From assembly GCA_902634075.1 (NCBI GenBank), contig CACPJA010000001.1, positions 62,001-126,000 of the forward strand: a stretch of DNA of 64,000 bases, read 5' to 3'. Origin of the DNA: an uncultured Gammaproteobacteria bacterium. GTDB taxonomy: Bacteria; Pseudomonadota; Gammaproteobacteria; Steroidobacterales; UBA11654. Below are positions 50,720 through 64,000 of the stretch, piece by piece; the first letter of the stretch is position 1, and every line of letters starts with the position of its first letter. The notes below the pieces were generated by a model, which worked only from the letters and a program-made list of their open reading frames with translations, ran no database searches and was not told the DNA's origin. Position numbers and translations under genes: made by a program.

Positions 50720-51721
50720 ATGCCTAGTGTGCCGAGCAAATTTTTAGCACTAAGAATTCACGAAGAAGACGAAAAACCCCAAGCAAAACTAGAGCAAATT
50801 TCTCTAGAGGATCTTACTGACGGCGAGGTTGTTATTAAGAACAGCTATTCTGGAATTAACTACAAGGACGCACTGGCCGTCACAGGCGCAGGAAAGATAC
50901 TCCGAAGCTTTCCCTTGGTCGGGGGCGTAGACGTTGCCGGAGTTGTTGTTGAATCAAAAGACCCGAGATTTAAAGAAGGGGATCCAGTAATTGCCGCATG
51001 TTCAGGGCTTAGTGAAACAAATGATGGCGGCTATGCAGAGTATTCAAGGCTTACCAAAGAAGCAGCGATAGCGCTGCCAGAAAAAATGGATCTTAGGACA
51101 TCTATGGCAATTGGAACAGCAGGGTTTGCAGCAGGGTTGGCAATTTATAAAATGACACTAAACAACCAGAGGCCAGACATGGGACCTGTTGCTGTTACAG
51201 GCGCATCAGGAGGTGTTGGCAGCATTGCAACCAACATGCTTTCTTCTATGGGGTATGAAGCAGTCGCCATAACAGGAAAAAAACAAAACGAAGAGTATTT
51301 AAAACAATTAGGCGCATCTTCAGTAATTATTGCCAGCGAGAATGAGATTGGAACACGCCCACTAGAAAAAGCTGTCTTTGGCGGAGCTATAGACAACCTC
51401 GGAGGAGAAACACTTTCTTGGCTTCTCAGGGCAACACAACCAGAAGGAAACGTTGCAAGCATCGGGCTTGCTGCAGACTTCAAGCTTTCAACGAACGTAA
51501 TGCCCTTTATTTTAAGAGGGGTAAACCTGCTGGGGGTTAACTCCACAATTCTGCCCAATGATTTCAAACAAATGATTTGGGAACAGATTGCTGAGAAAAT
51601 GATCCCGGTCGATATTGAAAAAATTATCACTAAAGAGGTTCTTTTAGAAGACGCAATACCTGAGTTCCAAGGACTTCTTGATGCCAGAATTACGGGCAGA
51701 ACAATCATTAAAATTTCTTGA
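50720..51721 (+). CDS. acuI: Acryloyl-CoA reductase / YhdH-type NADPH:quinone oxidoreductase
   Basis: SGINYKDALAVTGAGKILRSFPLVGGVDVAGVV, TGASGGVGSIATNMLSSMGYEAVAITGK, STNVMPFILRGVNLLGVNS. Confidence 0.85.
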   Translation: MPSVPSKFLALRIHEEDEKPQAKLEQISLEDLTDGEVVIKNSYSGINYKDALAVTGAGKILRSFPLVGGVDVAGVVVESKDPRFKEGDPVIAACSGLSETNDGGYAEYSRLTKEAAIALPEKMDLRTSMAIGTAGFAAGLAIYKMTLNNQRPDMGPVAVTGASGGVGSIATNMLSSMGYEAVAITGKKQNEEYLKQLGASSVIIASENEIGTRPLEKAVFGGAIDNLGGETLSWLLRATQPEGNVASIGLAADFKLSTNVMPFILRGVNLLGVNSTILPNDFKQMIWEQIAEKMIPVDIEKIITKEVLLEDAIPEFQGLLDARITGRTIIKIS

Positions 51722-52362
51722 TACCACCCAACCTAAAAAAAGAGCGAGAAATCTTTAAAAGCGGACTAGAAACAATAGGCCTTTCCTTATCGGACGACCA
51801 AATAGAAAAAAATCTTAACTACCTAAGGCTTCTTTTAGAAACAAACCAAGAATATAATTTGACAAGCATTACCGACACGAAAGAGGCAACAATAAAACAT
51901 CTTTTAGACTCTTTGAGTGTTTACGAGCTTATTCAGGGAGAGACAATTGCAGATATAGGTAGCGGTGGCGGGACCCCAGGCATACCCCTTGCAATAGCGT
52001 TTACAAAGAAACAGTTTTTGCTTATTGAATCCAAACAAAAGAAAGCAGCTTTTTTGGTAAGGGCGGTTAAACAACTCAAACTAAAGAACGTTAGGGTCAT
52101 AAACAAAAGAGCTGAGGAAGTGGACGCAAGCAATGAACCAGAAACTATAATTTCAAGAGCGCTGGGAAGCATCGATTATTTTATAGATGTTGCCGGACAC
52201 CTTCTGCCAAAAAAAGGAATGGCGATTGCCATGAAAGGGAAGGCAGAAAAGTTTAAACTACAAAAAACCTCTAAAAATTTCGAGGTTCTACAAACAAAAA
52301 AAATTAATGTACCCTATCTTGATGCAGACAGACACGCTGTGTGCATAATAAAACGAAAATAA
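51718..52362 (+). CDS. rsmG: 16S rRNA (guanine(527)-N(7))-methyltransferase
   Basis: EYNLTSITDTKEATIKHLLDSL, IADIGSGGGTPGIPLAIAF; upstream of parAB. Confidence 0.94.
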   Translation: MIPPNLKKEREIFKSGLETIGLSLSDDQIEKNLNYLRLLLETNQEYNLTSITDTKEATIKHLLDSLSVYELIQGETIADIGSGGGTPGIPLAIAFTKKQFLLIESKQKKAAFLVRAVKQLKLKNVRVINKRAEEVDASNEPETIISRALGSIDYFIDVAGHLLPKKGMAIAMKGKAEKFKLQKTSKNFEVLQTKKINVPYLDADRHAVCIIKRK

Positions 52363-52363
52363 T

Positions 52364-53134
52364 ATGCCAGAAATCATCGTAGTTGCAAACCAAAAAGGAG
52401 GGGTTGGAAAAACCACAACCTCAATTAACTTGGCCGCGGCACTACAAAGGATTAATTACAAAACCTTATTAGTCGATTTGGATTCACAGGGAAACGCAAC
52501 CAGTGCCTCAGGCCATAACAGAAGCATAGAAAAGGCCAGTGTTTACGATGTATTAATGGGGCTCAAAAATATCGAGGACTGCTTTGTCACATCACAGCAC
52601 GACGGTTTCACCTTGTTGCCCTCAAATAGCGATTTAATGGCAGCAGAAATTGAACTGCTTAATACCAACAACAGAGAATCTGTGCTCAAGGAAAAAATTA
52701 ACAGCATCTCAAGAGAGTTTGACTATATTTTGATTGATTCACCACCATCGATGAATATTTTGACATTAAACGCGCTTGCAGCAGCAAACGAAATAATTAT
52801 CCCTGTCCAGTGTGAATACTATGCTCTTGAGGGGATGTCGGGTCTTTTAGAGTCAATCTACAAAATCAAAGAAACAATAAACCCTAACCTGCAAATAAAA
52901 GGAGTGCTTAGAACAATGTTTGACTCAAGAAACAGCCTTTCGGTTGAGGTTTCAGCACAACTGAAAAAATATTTTGGCGACAAGTTATTTTGGACGTTTA
53001 TTCCTAGAAATGTTCGCTTGGCAGAGGCGCCTAGCCACGGCATGTCAGCGGTTTCTTATGATCCAGAATGCCTGGGCTCTAAGGCCTACCTGTCTCTCGC
53101 TAAAGAGGTGACAAAAAAAACCATGGAATCATAA
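52364..53134 (+). CDS. parA: Chromosome partitioning ATPase ParA (Soj)
   Basis: IVVANQKGGVGKTTTSINLAAAL, LLVDLDSQGNATSASG, YILIDSPPSMNILTLNAL. Confidence 0.97.
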   Translation: MPEIIVVANQKGGVGKTTTSINLAAALQRINYKTLLVDLDSQGNATSASGHNRSIEKASVYDVLMGLKNIEDCFVTSQHDGFTLLPSNSDLMAAEIELLNTNNRESVLKEKINSISREFDYILIDSPPSMNILTLNALAAANEIIIPVQCEYYALEGMSGLLESIYKIKETINPNLQIKGVLRTMFDSRNSLSVEVSAQLKKYFGDKLFWTFIPRNVRLAEAPSHGMSAVSYDPECLGSKAYLSLAKEVTKKTMES

Positions 53135-53159
53135 AAAGATATAGATAAACTGGAATTAA

Positions 53160-54041
53160 ATGGCAGAAAAAAGAAAAAGCTTAGGTCGTGGTCTTGACGC
53201 TCTTTTGGGTGGGGCAGCCCAAGAACAAGAAAAACCTAACCCAAAATCTCTAAGCGAGCTACCAATTGAAGAAATAGGGCCTGGGCCATTTCAACCAAGA
53301 AAAAAAATAAACGAGCAGCAGCTTAAGGAGCTTTCAAGCTCGATCGAGGCACAAGGCGTGCTTCAACCAATAGTAGTAAGAAAAAGAGCAGTCCAAGACT
53401 CCCAAACGGGCGTTAGATATGAAATTATTGCTGGTGAGAGAAGGTGGAGAGCCGCCCAGTTGGCCAACTTAGAAAGCATTCCAGCCGTTGTTAAAACAAT
53501 TAGCGACTCAGACGCTGTGGCAGTTGCTCTTATAGAGAACATACAAAGAGAAAACCTAAACCCACTAGAGGAAGCAAACGCATTTAATCGGCTGATTATT
53601 GAGTATGAAATGACCCACCAAGAAGTTGCTAACGCTGTTGGAAGAGCAAGAGCAAGTATTTCTAATATATTGAGATTATTGGATTTGCCAAGCGGGGTTC
53701 AAGAACTTCTAAACAACGCTAAGATTAATATGGGGCACGCTAGATCGCTCCTATCTATCCAAGATCGTGTTATGCAGCTAGAGGTCGCTAACCTAGTTGC
53801 CGAAAAAAAGCTTTCAGTAAGAGAAACAGAAAAACTCGTAAAGGGGGTTGTAGAAGGCAAGACAAAAAACACAAAACAGAAGCAACCCAAAGACCAAGAC
53901 ATACTTAATCTTGAAAAAACCCTGACCTCTAGATTTGGAGCAAAAGTCAGCATAAAGCATAACCGCTCAGGGTCTGGAACCCTATCAATAAACTACTCCA
54001 GTTCAGATGAGTTAGAGGGTATCCTTAATAAAATCAAATAA
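53160..54041 (+). CDS. parB: Chromosome partitioning DNA-binding CTPase ParB (Spo0J)
   Basis: RKSLGRGLDALLGG, GPFQPRKKINEQQLKELSSSIEAQGVLQPIVVR, GERRWRAAQLA, ALIENIQRENLNPLEEA. Confidence 0.97.
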   Translation: MAEKRKSLGRGLDALLGGAAQEQEKPNPKSLSELPIEEIGPGPFQPRKKINEQQLKELSSSIEAQGVLQPIVVRKRAVQDSQTGVRYEIIAGERRWRAAQLANLESIPAVVKTISDSDAVAVALIENIQRENLNPLEEANAFNRLIIEYEMTHQEVANAVGRARASISNILRLLDLPSGVQELLNNAKINMGHARSLLSIQDRVMQLEVANLVAEKKLSVRETEKLVKGVVEGKTKNTKQKQPKDQDILNLEKTLTSRFGAKVSIKHNRSGSGTLSINYSSSDELEGILNKIK

Positions 54042-54052
54042 AACGAGTCAAA

Positions 54053-54415
54053 ATGGACGCAGCTAGCCCAAGAAAAATATCAATTGGTATTTTGTTTTCA
54101 CAGCTAGGGATAGGTTTTCTTACAGCGTTCCTTTTTCTCATGTTTTCAGATTTTACTAGCGCAAAATCATCACTGTTAGGCAGCCTTATTGCGGTTATAA
54201 CATCAGTAAACTTTATGAATATCGTTCTTCAAAAGAGACACCAAGAACCAAGAAAAATCTTAAACTCTCTTTATCTTATGGAGGCCTTTAAGTTTCTACT
54301 AACAGGGGTTTTTTTTGGAGTTGCTATTATCTTAATAAAAGCGATGTTTTTCCCACTAATAATAGGTTATATTGTTGCCGTTTTTATATATTGGTTATCT
54401 TTATTAGCGGCATAA
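54053..54415 (+). CDS. atpI: ATP synthase protein I
   Basis: 120 aa four-TM protein directly upstream of atpB. Confidence 0.8.
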   Translation: MDAASPRKISIGILFSQLGIGFLTAFLFLMFSDFTSAKSSLLGSLIAVITSVNFMNIVLQKRHQEPRKILNSLYLMEAFKFLLTGVFFGVAIILIKAMFFPLIIGYIVAVFIYWLSLLAA

Positions 54416-54421
54416 AAATAA

Positions 54422-55342
<921 letters not shown>

Positions 55343-55348
55343 TTTTAA

Positions 55349-55615
<267 letters not shown>

Positions 55616-55648
55616 TAAAAACAAGATAACACTAAACGGAAAGAAGAT

Positions 55649-56119
55649 ATGAGCTTAAACGCAACATTGTTGATTCAGATGACCGTCTTTGCGGTTGTCG
55701 TGCTTTTTAGTATGAAGTTTATCTGGCCAATGATCATGGAGGCCATTGAAGAGAGAAACAAGAACATTTCTGATGGCCTAGCGGCAGCTGAACAAGGACA
55801 AAAAAAGCTTAGTGAAGCAGAAACAGAAGTAAACACACTAATCAAAGAGGCAAAACTACAGGCAACAACAATCCTTGACCAAGCGAACACAAGAGCATCA
55901 AGCATTGTTGAGTCAGCCAAATCTGAGGGCACAAACGAGAGAGATAAAATTATTTCAACCGCACATGATGAGGCGGCTCAAGAACTGTCCAAACTGCGCG
56001 AAGGATTAAGAAAAGAGGTCGCAGGGTTGGCTGTAAGCGGGGCTGAAAAAATCTTGTCTAGAGAAATCAGCGCTTCAGACCACCAAGAAATGCTCGATGA
56101 CCTAGCTAAGAAACTGTAA
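55649..56119 (+). CDS. atpF: F1Fo ATP synthase subunit b
   Basis: Single TM then long amphipathic helix: VLFSMKFIWPMIMEAIEERNKNISDGLAAAEQGQKKL. Confidence 0.96.
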   Translation: MSLNATLLIQMTVFAVVVLFSMKFIWPMIMEAIEERNKNISDGLAAAEQGQKKLSEAETEVNTLIKEAKLQATTILDQANTRASSIVESAKSEGTNERDKIISTAHDEAAQELSKLREGLRKEVAGLAVSGAEKILSREISASDHQEMLDDLAKKL

Positions 56120-56121
56120 TT

Positions 56122-56670
56122 ATGTCTGAAATAAAAACAATAGCTCGACCCTATGCAAACGCCAGTTTTGAAGTGGCTAAAACAGATGGACAAACAGAAG
56201 ATTGGCTTTTGTTTCTTGAAGCAGCAGCTACTGTTGTTCAGGATGGCGCAATGTTAAATCTTGTTAAATCTCCTACCACCGACAAAGAAGCGCTCACTAA
56301 GACTATTTTTAGCATCTCCAATAAAGCATCAGGCCTTGAACCTTCCGCAGACAGAATGAATTTCTTGTCATTGTTATCTCAAAACGGCCGATTGGAGGCA
56401 TTGCCAGAAATAAAACAACAGTTTGAACTAATGAAGCAAGCTTCTGAAAAAGTTGTTGAAGCAACAATTACAGCAGCTAGCCCAATCAATGAAGATTCAT
56501 TGGACAGCATTCGTGCTGCGCTAGAGGGCAAATTCAACCAAACGGTAAACATAACGACCAAAACCGATGAATCTTTGATCGGCGGAGCTAAAATCCAGAT
56601 TGGAGACAATATGACCGACGCTTCTGTTAGATCCCAGATAGATGAACTGAGTCGAATTTTAACGAACTAA
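56122..56670 (+). CDS. atpH: F1Fo ATP synthase subunit delta
   Basis: ARPYANASFEVAK; C-terminal DESLIGGAKIQIGDNMTDASVRSQIDELSRIL. Confidence 0.95.
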   Translation: MSEIKTIARPYANASFEVAKTDGQTEDWLLFLEAAATVVQDGAMLNLVKSPTTDKEALTKTIFSISNKASGLEPSADRMNFLSLLSQNGRLEALPEIKQQFELMKQASEKVVEATITAASPINEDSLDSIRAALEGKFNQTVNITTKTDESLIGGAKIQIGDNMTDASVRSQIDELSRILTN

Positions 56671-56673
56671 TGA

Positions 56674-58230
<1,557 letters not shown>

Positions 58231-58233
58231 AAG

Positions 58234-59094
58234 ATGGCTAACGAAAAAGAAATACGAACTAAAATTGGGAGCGTAAAAAACACTCAAAAGATCACCAAGG
58301 CTATGGAAATGGTGGCGGCGAGTAAAATGCGTAGAACTCAAGAAACCATGAAAAAAGCGCTTCCTTATTCTGACAAGATAAGAGCAGTCATAGGGCATAT
58401 TTATAAAGCAAACCCAGACTACAAACACCCATTTCTTGAAGAGCGAGAGATTAAAACAGCAGGGTATATTGTGGTCAGTTCCGACAGAGGATTGTGTGGC
58501 GGCCTAAATGTGAATATGTTTAGAAACCTTATTGCTGAGCTGAGAGAAAACAAGAACAAACAAGTTAACTCTAAGCTCTGCCTTGTTGGCGCAAAGGCCG
58601 CTCAATTCTTTAGATCAATCGATGTTGATGTTGTGGCAGCGGCCACGCATCTTGGAGAAGACCCACAAGTTGAAGACCTGGTTGGCTCTATCAAAACCAT
58701 GTTGGATGAATACATTGAAGGGAATATTGATCAGCTCTTTATTGTGCATAATAATTTTGTGAACACGATGACCCAAAAACCAGAGGTTAAAACACTTCTT
58801 CCAATCGAGCCACAGGACAGCGAAGAAATGCAAAAACATTGGGACTATATATATGAACCAGACTCAAAGGAGCTGTTGGATTATATATTAATGAGATATA
58901 TCGAATCCCAGGTTTATAGAGCCGTTGTCGAAAACGTAGCCTGTGAAATGGCCGCAAAAATGGTTGCCATGAAGAGCGCAACAGACAACGCCGGAAAGTT
59001 AATTGATGAGCTTGAGCTGGACTACAACAAAGCCAGGCAGGCGGCAATCACCCAAGAAATTTCAGAAATAGTTGGCGGCGCAGCTGCAGTTTAA
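58234..59094 (+). CDS. atpG: F1Fo ATP synthase subunit gamma
   Basis: [43 protein letters not shown]-terminal [21 protein letters not shown]. Confidence 0.97.
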   Translation: MANEKEIRTKIGSVKNTQKITKAMEMVAASKMRRTQETMKKALPYSDKIRAVIGHIYKANPDYKHPFLEEREIKTAGYIVVSSDRGLCGGLNVNMFRNLIAELRENKNKQVNSKLCLVGAKAAQFFRSIDVDVVAAATHLGEDPQVEDLVGSIKTMLDEYIEGNIDQLFIVHNNFVNTMTQKPEVKTLLPIEPQDSEEMQKHWDYIYEPDSKELLDYILMRYIESQVYRAVVENVACEMAAKMVAMKSATDNAGKLIDELELDYNKARQAAITQEISEIVGGAAAV

Positions 59095-60489
<1,395 letters not shown>

Positions 60490-60492
60490 TTT

Positions 60493-60909
60493 ATGAGCGC
60501 AATCAGACTAGAAATTGTTAGTGCAGAAACAGCCATTTTCTCTGGAGAGGCAACCATGGTTATTGCTCCAGGAAAAGATGGCGACTTGGGCATTGCTCCT
60601 AAGCATACACCGCTGCTCACAACACTTAGACCAGGAGAGGTTGAGGTTCATAAAGAAGGCGAAGACAAAGAATATATCTATGTAACAGGCGGCATCCTAG
60701 AGGTACAACCACATATGGTTACTATACTCGCAGACTCGGCAACTCACTCTGATGAGCTAGATGAAGAGGCAGCGCTTGAGGCAAAAAACCAAGCAGAGCA
60801 GACTCTACAAGGCGCAGACAAAAAAGAAGATTTAGAACAAGCGCAGGCCCAGCTTGCAGAGGCCGCAGCTAGATATAGCGCTGTCAAAAAACTAAAGGGA
60901 AAAAAGTAA
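60493..60909 (+). CDS. atpC: F1Fo ATP synthase subunit epsilon
   Basis: LEIVSAETAIFSGEATMVIAPGKDGDLGIAPKHTPLLTTLRPGEV. Confidence 0.95.
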   Translation: MSAIRLEIVSAETAIFSGEATMVIAPGKDGDLGIAPKHTPLLTTLRPGEVEVHKEGEDKEYIYVTGGILEVQPHMVTILADSATHSDELDEEAALEAKNQAEQTLQGADKKEDLEQAQAQLAEAAARYSAVKKLKGKK

Positions 60910-60995
60910 CCTTATTTTAAACCCTTAAAACTAGTAAACAGACACAAATTCTATGTAAACTAGTGCCCCCTTTTTTTATTATTAAAAGTAGAATT

Positions 60996-62372
60996 ATGAG
61001 TATTTCAGTAATTGTTTTGGCGGCAGGACAAGGAACTAGAATGTCCTCAAGCAAACCTAAGGCCCTGCAAACCTTGGCAGGTAAGCCTATGTTGTCTCAC
61101 GTTCTATCAGAGGTAGAGAAAACCAAACCAGATCAAACAATCGTTGTTCATTCTCCAGGGCATAGGGATTTAGTAAAAAACGTAGCAACCAACTTCAGTG
61201 AAATAAAGCTTGTAGCCCAAGAAAAACCCCTGGGCACCGGAGATGCTGTCAAAGCAGCAATCCCAACCCTTGATAAGGGTAATAATATTTTAGTCTTACT
61301 TGGGGATGTGCCAATGATAAGGGCAAAAACACTTAAGCTCCTAAAAGAAGGGGTTGAGAAGGCAGACATCTTGGTTTTAACGACAAAGCTTGAAAACCCA
61401 TACGGCTATGGACGCATAAAAAGAGATGAGCAAAACAATGTAATGGCGATTGTAGAGGAGACAGAATGTAATGACGAAGAAAAAGAAATTAATGAAATTA
61501 ACTCAGGGATCATTGCCTTTTCAAGAGAGCACATTGAAGAGCTTCTTTCCGGCTTAGGTGCGTCAAACAAAAAAGGAGAGTATTATCTTACTGATGCTAT
61601 AGAAATGGCCCACAACAAAGGGCTTAAAGTTGACACAATTATTACAAGTAGCAGCGAGGTATTTGGAGTGAATGACAAAAAAGATCTGGCAGAGGCTGAA
61701 AGATTAAAAAGAGCAGAGCTAACAGATGCCCTAATGGAACAAGGCGTTACGATTTGCGACCCGTCAAGAATAGATATTAGGGGGACCCTCAAATGCGGCA
61801 AAGATGTTTATATTGATGTAAACACAGTATTTGAAGGAGATGTTGAGTTATCCGACGGGGTCACAATAAGACCGTTTGCTTCAATATCCAACAGCTATAT
61901 CGGAGAAAACACCGAGATTAAACCATACAGCACAGTAGATAACAGCAAAATAGGAAACAACTGTATTGTAGGACCATACGCAAGATTAAGACCTGGGTCA
62001 GATCTCAAGAATGAATCAAGAGTCGGCAATTTTGTTGAAATAAAAAAGTCAACCATAGGAGAAGGGTCAAAAGTACCGCATTTGACTTATGTGGGCGACA
62101 CAACGGTTGGCAAAGACAGCAATATAGGCGCAGGGACTATTACTTGCAACTATGATGGCGCCAACAAACACGATACCCAGATTGGTGACAATGTTTTTAT
62201 TGGCTCTGGCGTAGAGCTCGTTGCACCAGTTTTAATAGAAGACGGGGCAACCATCGGAGCTGGATCGACAATATCTAAGTCTGCACCCAAAGGAAAGCTT
62301 ACGCTCGAAAGATCCAAACAAAAAACCATCGACGGCTGGCAAAGACCTACCAAAGACAAGGATAAAAAATAA
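60996..62372 (+). CDS. glmU: Bifunctional N-acetylglucosamine-1-phosphate uridyltransferase / glucosamine-1-phosphate acetyltransferase
   Basis: VLAAGQGTRMSSSKPKALQTLAGKPM, left-handed beta-helix repeats, NYDGANKHDTQIGDNVFIGSG; start moved to ATG 60996. Confidence 0.96.
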   Translation: MSISVIVLAAGQGTRMSSSKPKALQTLAGKPMLSHVLSEVEKTKPDQTIVVHSPGHRDLVKNVATNFSEIKLVAQEKPLGTGDAVKAAIPTLDKGNNILVLLGDVPMIRAKTLKLLKEGVEKADILVLTTKLENPYGYGRIKRDEQNNVMAIVEETECNDEEKEINEINSGIIAFSREHIEELLSGLGASNKKGEYYLTDAIEMAHNKGLKVDTIITSSSEVFGVNDKKDLAEAERLKRAELTDALMEQGVTICDPSRIDIRGTLKCGKDVYIDVNTVFEGDVELSDGVTIRPFASISNSYIGENTEIKPYSTVDNSKIGNNCIVGPYARLRPGSDLKNESRVGNFVEIKKSTIGEGSKVPHLTYVGDTTVGKDSNIGAGTITCNYDGANKHDTQIGDNVFIGSGVELVAPVLIEDGATIGAGSTISKSAPKGKLTLERSKQKTIDGWQRPTKDKDKK

Positions 62373-64000
62373 TGTGTGGAATTATTGGTGCTACCTCTTC
62401 CAGGAGCGTGGGTAAAATCCTAATAAAGGGCTTACAGTTAATGGAGTATCGTGGATACGATTCAGCAGGAATAGCGCTAAACCAAAAAGAACAAGTCTTT
62501 AGGTTAAGAGCATTGGGCAAGGTATCAAACCTTGAAGAGATGATGGTTGAGCATAAACCTAAAGCAAAAACAGGTATAGCACACACAAGATGGGCAACTC
62601 ACGGCGAACCCTCAGAGGATAACGCACACCCTCACGGATCAAATGACGAGGTTTACATTGTTCATAATGGCATCATCGAAAACCATGAGTCTATAAGAGC
62701 CAGGTTAAAGAAAGAAGGTTACAAAATAATCTCACAAACAGACTCCGAGTTAATCGCACACTTAATCCACTTTTATAAACAAAAGTTAGGAAAGACCACG
62801 CAAGCAATGATTGAAGCCACCAAAGAGCTTAAAGGCGCCTATTCCATAGCTGTAATTGACAAGGATAAAAAAGGAAAGGTTTTTGCTGCCAGACAAAAAA
62901 GCCCGCTTTTGATTGGAAGGGGTATAGAGGAAAATTTTGTCGCATCCGATCCTTTAGCTATAGCTAGCGTTGCTGAAGGGTTTTATCTTTTGGAAGACGG
63001 CGATTTTGCTGAGATTAGCAAAGACAAAATAAAGATATTTGATGAGACCTCCAAAGAGGTTCAAAGGAATGAAACTTTGATAGAAGCAACAGCTACAGCA
63101 ACATCTAGAGGCGGCTACAAACATTTCATGGAAAAAGAGATATATGAACAACCTGAATCAGTGGGCAACACAATCAACGGTAGGCTTGGTGAAAACGATG
63201 TTCTAAATAATATTTTTGGCCTTGGTTCAAGCGATGCTTTTAAAGAGGTCAAACGAATCCAGTTTGTAGCTTGTGGCACTAGCTTGCACGCAGCCAAAAC
63301 AGCAAGAAAATGGTTTGAGGATATTTGCGAAACACCTTGTTATATTGATTTTGCTAGCGAATATAGATACAGAAACCCATTGGTGGAAGAAAACACCTTG
63401 TTTGTTTCTATTTCCCAGTCTGGAGAAACAGCAGACACGCTTGCAGCTTTAGAGTATGCAAAATCAAAAGAATATCTAGGCGCCGTTTCGATTTGTAATG
63501 TTCCAACAAGCACAATGGCAAGAGATGCAGACTGGAAAATGTTTACCAATGCAGGTCCTGAGATAGGCGTAGCGTCGACAAAAGCTTTTACTACCCAACT
63601 CGCAGCTTTACTAATGCTCGCTATTTCAATTGCTAAAAGCCAAGACATAAATAAAGACAAAAGAGCAGAAGCAACCCAAGATTTAAGAAACACACCCTCA
63701 TTATTACAAGAAGCTTTTGCCCTTAAGGCAGACATAGATCAAATTACAGAAAATATTGCCTCAAAAAATAACGCTCTCTACTTAGGACGAGGAATGTTTT
63801 TTTCTATAGCTCAAGAAGGGGCTCTAAAACTTAAGGAAATATCTTACATCCATGCAGAGGCATATCCAGCCGGCGAACTCAAACACGGGCCACTAGCTTT
63901 AGTGGACGACAAAATTCCAGTTGTAGCTTTGGCACCAGAGGACAGCTTGGTAGAGAAATTACTATCTAACCTAGAAGAGGTAAAAGCTAGAGGCGGAACT
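62372..64000 (+). CDS. glmS: Glutamine--fructose-6-phosphate aminotransferase (3' end outside window)
   Basis: MCGIIGATSSRSVGKILIKGLQLMEYRGYDSAGIAL, HTRWATHGEPSEDNAHPH; open to window end; not in ORF track; start overlaps the glmU stop (TAATG). Confidence 0.95.
   Translation, partial: MCGIIGATSSRSVGKILIKGLQLMEYRGYDSAGIALNQKEQVFRLRALGKVSNLEEMMVEHKPKAKTGIAHTRWATHGEPSEDNAHPHGSNDEVYIVHNGIIENHESIRARLKKEGYKIISQTDSELIAHLIHFYKQKLGKTTQAMIEATKELKGAYSIAVIDKDKKGKVFAARQKSPLLIGRGIEENFVASDPLAIASVAEGFYLLEDGDFAEISKDKIKIFDETSKEVQRNETLIEATATATSRGGYKHFMEKEIYEQPESVGNTINGRLGENDVLNNIFGLGSSDAFKEVKRIQFVACGTSLHAAKTARKWFEDICETPCYIDFASEYRYRNPLVEENTLFVSISQSGETADTLAALEYAKSKEYLGAVSICNVPTSTMARDADWKMFTNAGPEIGVASTKAFTTQLAALLMLAISIAKSQDINKDKRAEATQDLRNTPSLLQEAFALKADIDQITENIASKNNALYLGRGMFFSIAQEGALKLKEISYIHAEAYPAGELKHGPLALVDDKIPVVALAPEDSLVEKLLSNLEEVKARGGT

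Noticed and set aside
51145-51708. 187-aa ORF antisense to acuI
   Set aside because: Fully inside a strong CDS on the other strand; no RBS or domain evidence; likely a codon-bias shadow.

Overview
The window is a compact, AT-rich bacterial chromosomal segment. It looks gammaproteobacterial and possibly SAR86-like or marine, but that placement is inference from gene content. It spans the dnaA region. The left part (0-33.8 kb, mostly + strand) carries spoT(partial)-ridA-recG, ubiC-ubiA, a caa3-type cytochrome oxidase operon with two consecutive subunit III genes plus ctaA, uvrD, trkA-trkH, a TRAP transporter, dtd, tatABC, a POT peptide transporter and a large TonB-dependent receptor. It continues with nudix, DUF1330, HIT, rhodanese-secB-gpsA-trmL, a class 1B-like dihydroorotate dehydrogenase, a type II (eukaryotic-like) glutamine synthetase, a single-chain glycyl-tRNA synthetase and plsC. 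The centre carries gyrB-recF-dnaN-dnaA on - and rpmH-rnpA-yidC-mnmE-mnmG on +. The right part carries an opp-type ABC cassette, acuI/yhdH, rsmG, parA-parB, the full atpIBEFHAGDC operon, glmU and glmS (partial). I saw no tRNA, rRNA, CRISPR array, prophage or transposon. The strongest second-look items are: (i) a near-perfect parS-like palindrome embedded in recF codons; (ii) DnaA-box-like motifs flanking dnaA, including an AT-rich dnaA-dnaN intergenic region; (iii) a strand-composition switch at dnaA whose sign looks opposite to a canonical origin; (iv) three adjacent housekeeping genes in isoforms unusual for Gammaproteobacteria; (v) a cysteine-pair-rich TonB receptor. I found no convincing new multi-gene system.
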